From Stictocephala bisonia (lineage: Eukaryota > Arthropoda > Insecta > Hemiptera > Membracidae), in assembly GCA_035578905.1 (NCBI GenBank), contig JAQJVL010002707.1, positions 21,126 to 85,125 on the forward strand: a DNA stretch of 64,000 nt, read 5' to 3'. The number at the start of each line of letters is the position of its first letter. Positions within the stretch are counted from its first letter, which is position 1. Below the pieces are notes generated by a model that saw only the letters and a program-made list of their open reading frames with translations, was not told where the DNA came from and did not search any database. Shown in pieces: positions 45,401 to 56,504 of the stretch. A program made the translations under genes and the position numbers.

Positions 45401-45735
45401 GTAGTAAATGTAAAATGTCATCATTTGAAATACTCATTTCCCCTAAATTTGCGATATTACATTTACATAAACAACACACTACCACTGTAGAACTCACAAT
45501 TTAAAACAACTTAATCAGACACATTGGGGTTTACTGGACCCCAAACAACACAAAAGACAGTATTACTCCAAGGTCACGCACAGACTGAGACAAGTAAGGT
45601 GGGGAGAGTGGAAGTAGGTGTACCAACTTAATTTACAGAGGGAACAAAATTTCCCACGGGCGCTATTTACGGCATAATAAAGAAAAACAACTTCTGTGGG
45701 GTCTTGTAGACCACAGTGTGTCTTTTAAAGGTTAA
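45401..45735. repeat. Inverted copy of the pB-4 5' end, reaching TTAA
   Basis: 45,401-45,711 is the right arm of the 311-bp inverted repeat. Beyond it the sequence continues through CCACAGTGTGTCTTTTAAAG to TTAA at 45,732-45,735, which is the proper piggyBac terminus (reading from the other strand CCTTTAAAAGACACACTG). It is only the 5' end of an element in the opposite direction. Confidence 0.85.
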
Positions 45736-46425
45736 AAACAATAATAGAAAAGCAAATGTCAGTTTTTAAAATTTTAAAACAGAAATATATGGATAAAAAT
45801 ACCAGTAATAAAGTGAAAATATAATGATTACTTACGTTAAACTTTGGAATCTTGCTTGAATCTTCGAGAAATGTTAAAATATTTCTCTTATGCTATACTT
45901 CTTATGTCTCCATTACCAGACTACAGTCAAGCTAAACAGGGTCTTATTTTGCGCTGATTTTTCAAAGCCCGTTCCCTAGGCAGTGGTTTCGCTAGATAGT
46001 AGATGGGAACATAGGTAATCTCATTAATTCATTCATGCGTGTGACTAATTAGATGATGAAGCATTTGGCTATTTCTTCGGTGAGCTTTTTTCCGCCATCC
46101 ATGCCCCCAAATGGGTTTGTAAGAATTCCCCTGTTTTCAAGATGTTTTTGAAATGTAACCTCCCATCATCTAAAAGTGACTCATTTTATCTAAAATTCAA
46201 TACTCTATGTCCGTATCTCTAGTCTTAGCGCCCATTGGGATCAACCACTGCCCCCACGAATCCGACCATGTTGGGAACGCTGGCTGGGAAAAGCCAGCGC
46301 TGGGCCTCCCAACTCCCGTGGTACCAATTGTTTTCTCACGGCATTGGTTACCGGGTTCCTCCCCGTGGCCTCTTTAGGCTTGATCACAGTGTGATCTGAC
46401 GATCCAATTGATTTCTTCAGTATTC
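45736..46425. other. Spacer with an inverted exon-like piece and a hairpin
   Basis: About 45,775-45,850 read on the minus strand (CCAAAGTTTAACGTAAGTAA) resembles 49,822-49,890 on the plus strand. A perfect stem CGCTGGCT / AGCCAGCG lies at about 46,279-46,300, downstream of the Helitron gene, where a Helitron 3' hairpin would be expected; no convincing CTRR terminus follows it. No gene. Confidence 0.45.
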
Positions 46426-49102
46426 TTACAATAATTCTTCCAGCTGTGATTGAAATTCTTTAAAACTTGATCTCAAATGTTTAACAACAACATTATTTTC
46501 ATTATTATTTGGTAAATTTAAATGATCCTCAATACTATATTCTTTATCGATATATGGACTATTATCATCAACTGCATCAATATTGGATTGTAAAACATAA
46601 TCTTCATCCATATCATTTATTGAGTTATTCAAAACTGACTTGTAGACAATGTTTCTAGTATAATATTTATTACCAACTCTACCTTGTTTTGGTGCATTTT
46701 TTACTAAGATTGAAATGTTATACATTTTTTGTACTCTAGAAAATGCGACATATAATTGACCGTGAGCAAAACACGGTGCTGACAATAAGATTCCAATTTT
46801 TTTAAACGTTCGTCCTTGACTCTTGTTGATAGTCATGGCAAAAGCCAATTTCAACGGAAACTGATATCTTGTGATTTGTCTTGGCAAATTATCTTCTAAA
46901 GTAGTGATTCTAATACGAGGAATCAAAGCCCTTTGACCCTTATTCTTGCCTACCAATAATTCACAGTCAATATAATGGTCATAAAGTTTACAAACCTTCA
47001 TTCTTGTACCATTGCAAAGACCTTCATCCAGATCAATATTTCTCAATAACATTACAACAACACCTTCTTTCAAACGTAAATCATGGGGTGGTAATCCTGC
47101 AGATTCTATAGAATTTAATACTTCCAAGTCTGGTTCAAAACAATCTTCGGGTTCTGCCTGGTACACATCATTACTCAAGTATGTTTGTACTTCACCTTCA
47201 ATTTTGTCCATTATTATTTTATTTATTTCTTTTGCACCGTCATTTGTGGGGCACAAAATTGCTGAAGTAGAATGATCCATCTCAAGGTGTTCCCCAAATA
47301 CATTTGCAATCAAATCATCTAAATTGTTGACACAAATTTCATTAGGCAATTCTATCGCATCATTCGTTCCATTGGCGTAAACTGGTTGAGGTAACATACC
47401 TTTTCCCAAGTTTTAATAACCATTTACTAAATTCAATTTCACCTTGACCGGTACGCATATTCTGAGTCAGTGAAAACTGAAAGAAATTAGACCACAAATT
47501 ACTACACTTTATACTACCCCTAATTATTGTATTTCTGTTTCCGTGTTTAAGAACAGGTAGAACTTGTCTAAAATCACCACCCATTAGCAGAACTTTTCCA
47601 CCGAAAGGTGTTGATGGAGCATTCATCAAGTCTCTCAAATACCTATCTATTGACTCAAGTGCATACTTTGGTGACATAGGAGCTTCGTCCCATATTATTA
47701 TAGAAGCAATTTTCACGGCGATGGATTTCGGATGATTTACAGACCATCCAGCAACCGTATCTTCATGTAATTTTAACGGCAAACGAAATGCCCTATGCAC
47801 TGTGGTTCCATAAGTTAGTAATGTCGAAGCCATTCCGGTCCAAGCTACTGCAATAGTGTGCTTTCCTTTTGCTCGTAGATTATTTAAAATAGCATTGTAT
47901 AAATATGTTTTACCGGTACCCGCAGGCCCGTCAACATAAAACAAATTATGATCATTAACTTCACCTCTTTCAGCATTATCAACAGCATTCATCACTGTAT
48001 TATAAGCATGACATTGATTTTTATTCAACGTGTTTACATTTATTTCAGGAACAATTTGATCAGTCAATTCTACAACATCGCTATAATCAGATCTTTTGGG
48101 CAAAGGAAGGTTGAAATCTGTCAAATCTTTGCCATTTCGCTTCAAATGAAATTGAATTGAAAGCAAGCATCGATCAACTGCTTCATCTTGACTGTATCCG
48201 TTTCTTATGTAATCTTCAATCAAATCCTTTTTAAATTTCTCAAACAAATCATTCATTTGCATAATCTGATCATCTTGCGCAATACAACACATTAATGCAA
48301 ATATTCTGCGCAATCTCTTTGCAAATCTTACTCTAGCCAATTCTTCTAGACAATTTGAAAAACCTTCGTTATTATCAATAACTCCTAACGCTTTACACGC
48401 TTCATAGTAAGTAGCATACTCAACGCCATTAACCGTGTGTACATCATTGAAACATGTTGCACCTGGAATATGCCTAAGCAAAATTCGCAAATGAAACAAT
48501 TCGACTTGGTCAGGCGTCACTTCAACTAAATGACCAATCTGTTTTGTCACTTGTTTCCTTAATTTCCATTCACATCTTTTCGCATCCCACGTATAAAACT
48601 CTGGCATATCTATGTATCGCAAATCATGTGCAGTTGCATTTTCCCTGTTCAATTTGAACCAAGCCAATAATTTTGTATCTTTGTCAGCTTGTTGTAATAA
48701 ATCTTTATCATCTAAGTTCTCATCAAAAATAACATACTGTTCATTTTCTAAGTGAATAGGTAATGTCATAACAGAATGTGATCTTGCGTTGATAGGAAAT
48801 CTTAATAGACGATAGGCAGCCTCAGATGAAATAACATAACGGCATTCAATGAACTTATCAATTTCATCCCAATTGACAACTTCTGTACCTTCGTCACATG
48901 ACTGAACAGTAATACAATCAACTCCTTTGTGTACATCTTTGTAAAGATATTTCATGCTGGCAATACTAGTACAAATCTCAAAATTTATATGACACTGATA
49001 TTTTTTAGCAGCATACCTATTGTAAGGGACTATTCGCCTATTGTCCACAATCTGACCATCAACCTCTATTGTTTGACCCACATTAATCTTATGTATGACC
49101 AC
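46426..49102 (-). pseudogene. Helitron helicase (Pif1-like) fragment, one frameshift
   Basis: Helicase half of a rolling-circle transposase. Minus strand from about 49,080: FHLRILLRHIPGATCFNDV (family-typical), then DGPAGTGKTYLYNAIL (Walker A), SIIIWDEAPMSPKYALE (Walker B), GGDFRQVLPVLKHG, and after a frame change near 47,405 LRLKEGVVVMLLRNID, LAFAMTINKSQGRTFKKIG and LYVAFSRVQK, ending at 46,426. The HUH-nuclease Rep domain is absent, so the copy is 5'-truncated. Its first eight codons (MVIHKINV) are simply a monomer of the neighbouring AT array read in frame, so the real sequence begins about 49,078. Confidence 0.92.
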
Positions 49103-51863
49103 TAAGATATTTCAATTATATTTAATAAATTATCATAAAAAGTTTCGTACTAATATATAAAATCATTAATAATGTTAAATTGAAAATGTCAAAGTTATAT
49201 GTCAATAAAAAATTTGAATTAAATTTCCACAAATTATTTTATTTATAATCAACAAAAGGGTACAGTTTTGTGTTACAGAGTATTATATCTAGTTTATTAC
49301 CTAATTTTATATTCAATAAATAGCGTAAAAGTATAAAATTTAAAATAATTTGTAAACGTAAAAATTTCATTTAAATTCCCAAAATAATTATACATATAAC
49401 TATTGGACTGCGATATAATATAATTTTATAAGACAGTATATTAGGTTCATATAAAAATTGTACAATAAATCTATAATTGTACATTAAAATTAAAAAAATC
49501 TTAAGTAAATATAAACATTACTTTTAAATTCCCGCAATTTATGTACATATAACCAACTATATGATAGAATATTGCACTATAATATATTTTATCATACTTA
49601 ATTTATAATTCTCTTTATTTACAATTAAAATGTGACTTTATTATGTGTAATAACTATATATACAACTTAAAATATTATTATCACATGTTTATGATGAATT
49701 AAAACTCTATGTATTAATAGGAAACGGGTTGTTCAATATGTACCGCTAGAACATATGTTTTATTTCTAATTTAATATTTTGAAAGTGAACCTAGCCATTT
49801 GTAAAATGTCTTCTTACAAGATGCCAAACTTCAACGTAAGTAATCATTATATTATCAATTTATTACCGGTATTTTATAATTTCAGGTAGAAATACTAAAC
49901 TATTAGTCTTTAATAATCTTTTAATTGTGCGTTTACCAACAGTACAACTTCTAATGTATTGTTTATTTTTCAAAAACTTATATTTAAAAATGTTGCATAG
50001 CAGTATAATCATCCATGTATTATACAACTGGAATTTGAATGTAACATTATTATGATTTATTCAATCTAATATTGATTGCAATTATTTTCAATATATAATT
50101 GTACATTATTATTGTACATTATCGAATAATATTATATTGATTTTACTAAAATATTTAGGTTTGAAGCTTTTATTAATGTCGTTTTAATGTAATCCTCTTA
50201 ATTGCAGCACACACCATAGTTAGATATACAAGTTTTATGAAAGAATTACCCATATACTTCTGTTTTAAAATTTAAAAAACTGATATTTGCTTTCCTATTA
50301 TTGTTTTTAAAATATAAGAATTCAAAAAGTACAACTGTCAAAATCATATGTTATCGAAAAATTTAATTTAAATTCCCAATTTAATTATATATATATTACA
50401 AATTCAAGTTATTGTATTATTATGGTTATAAAAAACAGCCGAATACGTTTAGTATATAGTTATATAATCAATAATATTTTCATTTTAGAAATGTCAACAT
50501 CATATTTAAATTTAAAATCTCCAATTGAATTTCCACAATTATTATTATACATATTACTACCAACATGAGAATATATTGTTTTATAAAATAATGTAATAAC
50601 TTGATTAAAAATATTACATCATCAATATATTTGAAGCCTTTACAAATGAAAAAGTTATAGGTAAGTATTGTGATTCCCTCAATCTTTAGGTAAATAACTA
50701 CCAACATGGTACGATATTGTTTTATTTACTATTTTAATAACTTCAACAGTTAGTTAGTTTTATAGTCAATAAATATTGGAGAAGTATAAATGTCAAAATC
50801 ATATGTTAAAGTAAAAATATCAATTAAATTCCAAACATAATTTTACATATAACCCACCACCATGATATAGTAAATTTTCATAAAATAATCTTATAATTTC
50901 TTTGTAATATTTTATAAACAATAAATATTAGTACGTTATTTATTTAATAATTATGAGTTTATTTAAAAATTTTGTTTAAATTCCCGCAATAATTATACAT
51001 ATACTCATGACAATGTGATAGCATGTGTTTAAACATAGTCTAATAGGTACATAAAATAATCGTACAATTAATAAACAATCTTACATTAGTCTTTGAATAA
51101 TCATAAGTAAATACAAAAATTTATTTTTAATTCCCAGAAATTTTTACATATAACTACCAACATGTGACAATATTGTTTAAAAAAACAGTCCGATATGTTT
51201 TAATAGTGATGATATATTCCAAAACAAATTGAAGAATTTAAACTGTTCAAATCATATATAAATTTCAATTAAATTCCCACACTAATCTTATGTATGACCA
51301 CTAAGATATTTCAATTATATTTAATAAATTATCATAAAAGGTTTCGTACTAATATATAAAATCATTAATAATGTTAAATTGAAAATGTCAAAATTATGTC
51401 AATAAAAAATTTCAATTAAATTCCCTCAAATTATTTTATTTATAATCAATAAAAGGGTACAGTTTTGTGTTAGAGAGTATTACATCAAGTTTATTACTTA
51501 ATTTTATATTCAATAAATAGCGTAAAAGTATAAAATTTAAAATAATTCGTAAACGTAAAAATTTCATTTAAATTCCCAAAATAATTATACATATAACTAT
51601 TGGACTGCGATATAATATAATTTTATAAGACAGTATATTAGGTTCATTTAATTAAGAATTGTACAACAAATCTATAATTGTACATTAAAATTTAAAAAAT
51701 CTTAAGTAAATATAAAAATTACTTTTAAATTCCCGCAATTTATGTACATATAACCAACTATATGATAGAATATTGCACTATAATATAGTTTATCATACTT
51801 AATTTATAATTCTCTTTATTTACAATTAAAATGTGACTATATTATGTGTAATAACTATATATA
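49082..51863. repeat. AT-rich ~150-bp tandem array with an internal duplication
   Basis: The core AATTAAATTCCCACAATTAT, followed by ACATATAACCACCAACATG, recurs near 49,224, 49,374, 49,527, 50,367, 50,526, 50,670, 50,825, 50,976, 51,129, 51,270, 51,415, 51,572 and 51,730: spacing 141-160 bp. 49,082-49,661 and 51,283-51,863 are a higher-order direct duplication, differing at only a few positions. At 49,800-49,834 an exon-like piece (AAAATGTCTTCTTACAAG ... AAC, then GTAAGT) interrupts the array. Confidence 0.85.
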
Positions 51864-51865
51864 GT

Positions 51866-52140
51866 AGTGTAAAAGGCGGGTTCTGGGAGACCTTTTGACC
51901 TCTGTTATCAGTTTATCACCACTTGTTGACCCCAGAGATCAACTTTACTATTGTTTACTACTGATAATCAGCAAGGTCGTTGACCTTTCATTGATAATCA
52001 CCACGTGTTAACCTTGAAGGTCAAGTTTACTACAACCACGTGGACCCCCCGCGACGTTGTCGTAGGTCAGTAGTACACATACTATTGTTTACTACAAGCA
52101 CGTGGACCCCCCGCGACGACGTTGTCCTAGGTTAGTGTTG
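51866..52140. repeat. GC-rich block with a ~60-bp direct repeat
   Basis: CACGTGGACCCCCCGCGACG occurs near 52,038 and 52,099 within longer similar units that also share TTTACTAC. GGTCA half-sites are frequent (GTTGACC, GGTCAAC). No ORF; it marks a sharp change from the AT array. Confidence 0.55.
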
Positions 52141-52205
52141 TTTTGGTGTGACGTCACGCCGTATTTATTAAAATTAATTGTATTTGATGCGGGCAAAAAG
52201 TGTCG

Positions 52206-52283
52206 AAGACCGGTGCCGGTATCGATCCTAGAACCTTCCGTTTGTGAGACGGAGTCGATACCACCGCAGCACAGTGACACACC
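52206..52283 (-). tRNA. tRNA-Val(CAC)-like sequence, probably a SINE head or pseudo-tRNA
   Basis: On the minus strand, TGCTGCGGTGGTATCGAC resembles an A box, CCGT-CTCACAA-ACGG forms an anticodon arm with CAC in the loop, and GGATCGATACC resembles a B box (GGTTCGANNCC). Acceptor pairing is not convincing and no 3' CCA context is visible. More likely the tRNA-derived head of a SINE or a decayed tRNA than a working gene. Confidence 0.4.
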
Positions 52284-52344
52284 CGAGAGGGTAACGTAAT
52301 TAGCGGCAGAAGAACGCGTGACGTCCGCCGCGAGCCAGATGCAT

Positions 52345-52680
52345 TTATACTATATGAAATGTATATTTTTTTTCTCCCAATAATTCGTATTTAATATAGT
52401 ATTACTTTGTTCTGACCAATCGAAAAAAAAATTCAGTTTCTCTTTATACTATATAAAATGTACCAACTGTTTTTTCGCAGTGTTACCAACTCGCACGATT
52501 AATTGCATTATACTATATAAAATATATGTCAGTGCTACCAACTCACACGATTTATTACATTATACTATAATAAATACATATACGATTTTTGTTTTCCTCT
52601 CTTTTAGTTATTATACTATAATAAATACATATACGATTGTTTTCCTCTTATACTATATTAAATACTGTACCGGGTCTTTG
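52345..52680. repeat. Repeats around TTATACTATA
   Basis: TTATACTATATAAAATG-like blocks occur near 52,345, 52,445, 52,508, 52,560, 52,612 and 52,648, some in a ~60-bp unit with GTGCTACCAACTCACACGAT. They look TATA-box-like but no gene starts follow. Confidence 0.6.
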
Positions 52681-52875
52681 ACCGGTACATTACGTTTTTT
52701 TCCGTCGTTGTCTGCCGGGCTGCCTGAGATTCGCTTTTGCCCTGCGTTTCGCGTAGTTTGGTGGCCGTTGGCCCAGTTCCGTTTCGTTCCGTGTTCCAGC
52801 AGCTTCGGTCAGGTTGGCCTGGCTGTTCAGTTGTCTTGTGCTGCCTGCAGAAATAGACATGTTCGGCTAGACAAA

Positions 52876-54630
52876 CTAAAACGTAAGTGTTCATTTTGTA
52901 AGTTTTAATATCTAATCACCCTTTTGGTGAAAATATTTTGTTTCAATAATATTTAATCGTTCTCGCTTGTGTTTTCAGAGTTTTGTTAAATTTGTGTTCT
53001 TTGTCTAGATGTTTCTCAGACTAGGTTAAAGCCATGTGCTCCCTTGTTACTTTTACCGTTAATGCTTTTTATATCTGCCTTTATTGTCAATAGTAGTTCT
53101 GTATAATGTTTTGTTGAGCCTTTTTACAGTTGTAGTTACCGATTTACCATATTTTTTGTTCTTTGCCAATAACCTAGCCTAGCTGTACCCTTTGATTTTC
53201 ATGTTATAACATATTGCCCCTGTATCCATAGCCTAGTTTTCAGTATGTCATTTTCAGTTACATATACGTAATTACGTCTTTTATAATTTGTTAAATTTGT
53301 ACATTGGTTTTAAATCTGAGTTTGCCAACATAATTATTCATAACCTAAAGTTAATCTTTCACTGTCTTGTTTGCTCTTCATGTCCAGTTTTGTTAAATCA
53401 GGCACCCTTATATTTAGTGGTTATGTGTAATATCTTGTTGTGATGGCTGGACTGTGTTTGATGGCTGTGTTTGACCTTGCAGTCCAGGGTCCTTGAGTAG
53501 GACGTTTCTGCCCTCGGCCTGCCATCCGGGGATGGTCTACCATTCTACCACTGCGAGCCTGGCCTGGGGACCATGTGATTGAGCGAGCTCTGCACCTCAC
53601 TGCCCTCTCTACTTCTCGGGGCAATTTTCTTCAGTCCTCAGGTCAGTGTGTTCCTTTTGTTTCCCGGCGGCTGAGCTGAGGGGTTTTGAGGGATATTTAT
53701 AAAAGAACAGTGAAATATAGAAAAAAAGAAGAAAAAAAAAGTTTGTGGAACTTTATGTGGCCTAGGCCTAAGACTGAACAGTGATTTATGGAACTCAGCC
53801 ATGGGGACTTACATATATTTATTTATTAAAGAAAGAAAAACTTTTTAAAATACACAAAGAAAGTTCGCGGTTAATCTTTATTGTTATTTATCTTTATTAG
53901 TTTAGTCTATTGTTACATTTGTTTAGATTTTTATATTTGTTAGGTCCCCATTGTTACATCCTGTTATTATTTATTGTTATGTTTAGGCCTAGTGATCGTT
54001 ATTTATTTTTTTGTTGTTGTTTATTGTATTATAGATGTCTTGAAGTGCATTTTTACTCGAACGGTACCGTGTTATATTTTCTTTTAAATTGTTTATTTTT
54101 TAAACTCACCAAAAGGGGATTATTGTGCTTTGCTTAACTTCTAATTCGGAGCTGCCCAGGGATTCCGGCTTACTCCCTGGCATGGTGGAATCAAGGGATG
54201 TGGGCCAAATTGCCGGCTTAATTGGTGATACCAAATTTTTTTTATATTTTCTTCACTTTTAATTGGGGCTTTAATTGCTTACGTTTTAGGTGTCTCTGGC
54301 TAAACTGCAGATAGGCCATGTAGTTGTTAATGGGTAATTTTGGTATTTGTTGAGTTTGTTGTTTTTGTAGCTTTTGTGTCTTATCTTGTTAATTTTAGTG
54401 TGTTCGTTATTTATTTAAGTACGAATTAATATTGTGGCCTTCTGCCGTTTTGAGTAATTAATTTTTTTTTTGTTTGTTTTCATGATAATAATAAATCAGA
54501 TTTGCTCAGCTGCCTAGTGTTATTTTGACCCTCCAACTGCCACCCGTGATCCCATCGCTCGACTTGTTTTGAGCCATCCCCCAGTTGGCACGCTTTACAG
54601 CTTGGGTGGGGGGGATGGGTCTCAATACAA
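52876..54630. repeat. Dispersed 1.76-kb repeat R, copy 2
   Basis: Counterpart of 32,674-34,451. It has the same donor (GTAAGT at 52,883), acceptor (GTTTTCAG near 52,972), GC-rich closing block and end CAATACAA. Upstream lies GC-rich sequence (52,665-52,870) with a TTCAGTTG initiator-like motif that copy 1 lacks, so this copy may include more of the parent transcription unit. Downstream comes a short ORF. Confidence 0.75.
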
Positions 54631-54665
54631 ACACCGAGTTGTTAGTTGTTTGTCATACTTCAACC

Positions 54666-55001
54666 ATGGCACACCGTGCTCCTGCTCAGGGTCAATCAAA
54701 TCAAGATCAAAACAACAGTCAACGTCCGATAACCGATCCAACAATATCAGCTTATCAAACATATTACGAGAGAATATTTAGAGAAGGAAGAAAACCTGAA
54801 CAAAGCAAATTTATTTCTTCTAGTACGTGGACAATGGGTGACACTAGATGGTATAGGAATCAAACTCATGTCGGACATGGAGGTGAACATGTGCAAGATC
54901 CAAACGTATCATCAACAACATTGCCGTCATCGTCAAGAACAAGAAACAGAACGTCTGAATTAGTAGAATATTGGTCAAGACGTTTGGCGGGACATACTTA
55001 A
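54666..55001 (+). CDS. Short ORF of unknown function (111 residues)
   Basis: ATG 54,666 (AACCATGG, a good context) to TAA 54,999-55,001. Product begins MAHRAPAQGQSNQDQNN; it is polar, rich in Ser, Thr, Gln and Asn, with a middle segment YYERIFREGRKPEQSKFISS and a basic end. No domain recognised. It starts 36 bases after repeat R and could be the first coding exon of the unit to which R belongs. Could also be chance. Confidence 0.35.
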   Translation: MAHRAPAQGQSNQDQNNSQRPITDPTISAYQTYYERIFREGRKPEQSKFISSSTWTMGDTRWYRNQTHVGHGGEHVQDPNVSSTTLPSSSRTRNRTSELVEYWSRRLAGHT

Positions 55002-55081
55002 AGATATGTTACAGTTGTCAGACTTCAAATCCTAGAAAGAGTATTTACATTATAGTAGTCGTCTAACACGTGGTCAGACAC

Positions 55082-55189
55082 ATGTTCTTTGTTCATTTTA
55101 ATTATGATGATTGGACAGAATTCAAAAAAGGATTTAACGCAATTGATGAAGAATTTTGGAAACGATTTAAGTATCAATATTCTACTTAA
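55082..55189 (+). CDS. Very short ORF (35 residues), doubtful
   Basis: ATG 55,082 to TAA 55,187-55,189; product is aromatic and acidic (FNYDDWTEFKKGFNAIDEEF). A TATAAAAG lies just after it (55,211-55,218), then TCAGT (55,224), an ATG at 55,255 with 24 codons, and AATAAA near 55,330. The TATA to TCAGT distance (about 15 bp) is too short for a standard core promoter. Listed because such dense small signals are unusual in this window. Confidence 0.2.
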   Translation: MFFVHFNYDDWTEFKKGFNAIDEEFWKRFKYQYST

Positions 55190-55503
55190 TTGTAACAGAC
55201 AATAATTCAGTATAAAAGTGAACTCAGTCTTATCTTAGCCACCGTCACGACAACATGGACACTCACAAGATCTATTCACATGATGATGGAAATCTTCAAT
55301 ACGAAACTTTATTTACAATATGTTTGTAATAAATACACTTTGTTGAAGTAGTAAATACACATTCGTTACCATTTCGATAAACCACTAACCTCGTGATTCG
55401 TCCAAATCTCTGCACTTTGCTTGTAAAATATTTGACCGTGTACGCTCATTTGTTTGCAGTGTCTCACCAACGCGCGTTGTGACGCGCTCTGGCTAGCGCA
55501 CGT

Positions 55504-55751
55504 TACAACGCTATCATGTGTACGTAGCTTAAGTAAATGCACTTCTGCTTGCGTTACAGATTCGTGACTGAACCTTCTATAGAAAATTATTTCTTACAAA
55601 TCGTAGGAGGTTGGATTTCGGGGTATATATATCTAATATATACATATACGCGCCTATAGCTTCGCGTAAACCCCTTTCCTATAGCTTCTTCTGATGCTCA
55701 TTCTTATGGACAAGAAGTTATAGAAGTACGCGCGCGAACCATACTCTACCT
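55504..55751. repeat. Left copy of the duplication bracketing U2
   Basis: 55,504-55,564 is identical to 61,999-62,059, which is the 3' end of U2, and 55,566-55,751 matches 62,439-62,632 with few differences. In this copy the two parts are adjacent; on the right they are 379 bp apart. Confidence 0.9.
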
Positions 55752-55924
55752 TTATAGTACATTTCTTCCTTTAGGCAACGCCCCTCGTCTCTCATTGGCT
55801 CAAACAGGTCACGTGACGCTGGAGGGGATAGAAATACCCAGAATTATGGGAAAAAGGCAGGGAAATAGGGACAATTGGCAGGGAATTGTAGGAGAGACGG
55901 GAATTGTTCGTTCAGTCGTTAGAC

Positions 55925-56504
55925 AGAACCGTGAGTGGACGGCCACAAGTCAAAAGTGAGGTTATGTCAGTCAGTGTAAAACCTCACAATATCAGTCGAT
56001 TCGAAAAATGACAATTCTAAAACACTAAGTAGTTCGTAACACAGAGTCATATCGTAGTAGTGAGAGTTCGATTTAGGGAAACTACTGCCCGAAACTTGCT
56101 CTGACATTAGTAACGCACCACCGCCGAGTACCGCTACAATTGATTATAGAAACGTGGTCATGGGTTGGTTGGTTAAACAAAGTCACAACATAGTAGTAGG
56201 AATTCAGTTCAGTAAAATTACTGAACGCCACTTGCTATGATATTTGTAACACACCGACTTCAGGAACCGCTACAACTATTCACAGACGGCCACAAATCAA
56301 AAGTGAGGTTATGTCAGACCTGACAATATCGGTAGGTTCGACAATAACAATGTGAAACCACTACGTAGATCACGTGTCCGGAAGTGTAGCGCAGTAAGTG
56401 ATATTTCCTGCACGAACGTGTCCGACGGATCTCGCAAGAAACTTGCAGAAAGTTTTACTGGGCCTGTCAGTCAGCGCGTCTACTTTTTATTGTGTTGGTA
56501 CATA
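55925..56504. repeat. Degenerate tandem repeats, GC-moderate
   Basis: AGTGAGGTTATGTCAG with surrounding GACGGCCACAA occurs near 55,940 and 56,283. A ~110-bp unit with CTACTGCC..GAAACTTGCT recurs as 56,038-56,152 and 56,175-56,285. The stretch at 56,410-56,504 (TCTCGCAAGAAACTTGCAG, then TTTTACTGGGCC) continues after the inserted transposon at 58,690-59,040. No ORF. The layout recalls intergenic repeat regions of large DNA viruses but could be any satellite. Confidence 0.6.

Noticed and set aside
44844..45404. Long minus- and plus-strand frames across the minisatellite (repeating YVYGWAGGS-like or PPTHPYT-like peptides)
   Set aside because: They arise because the repeat unit lacks stops in several frames; there is no start context and no domain.
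46279..46300. Hairpin as the exact 3' terminus of the Helitron
   Set aside because: No CTRR follows at the expected 10-12 bases, so the boundary cannot be fixed.
52345..52680. Repeated TATACTATA blocks as promoters
   Set aside because: They are part of a short tandem unit and no initiator or coding start follows at the proper distance.
55211..55330. TATAAAAG, TCAGT, 24-codon ORF and AATAAA as a complete tiny gene
   Set aside because: TATA to TCAGT is only about 15 bp and the ORF is too short to support by itself; only the general oddity is noted.
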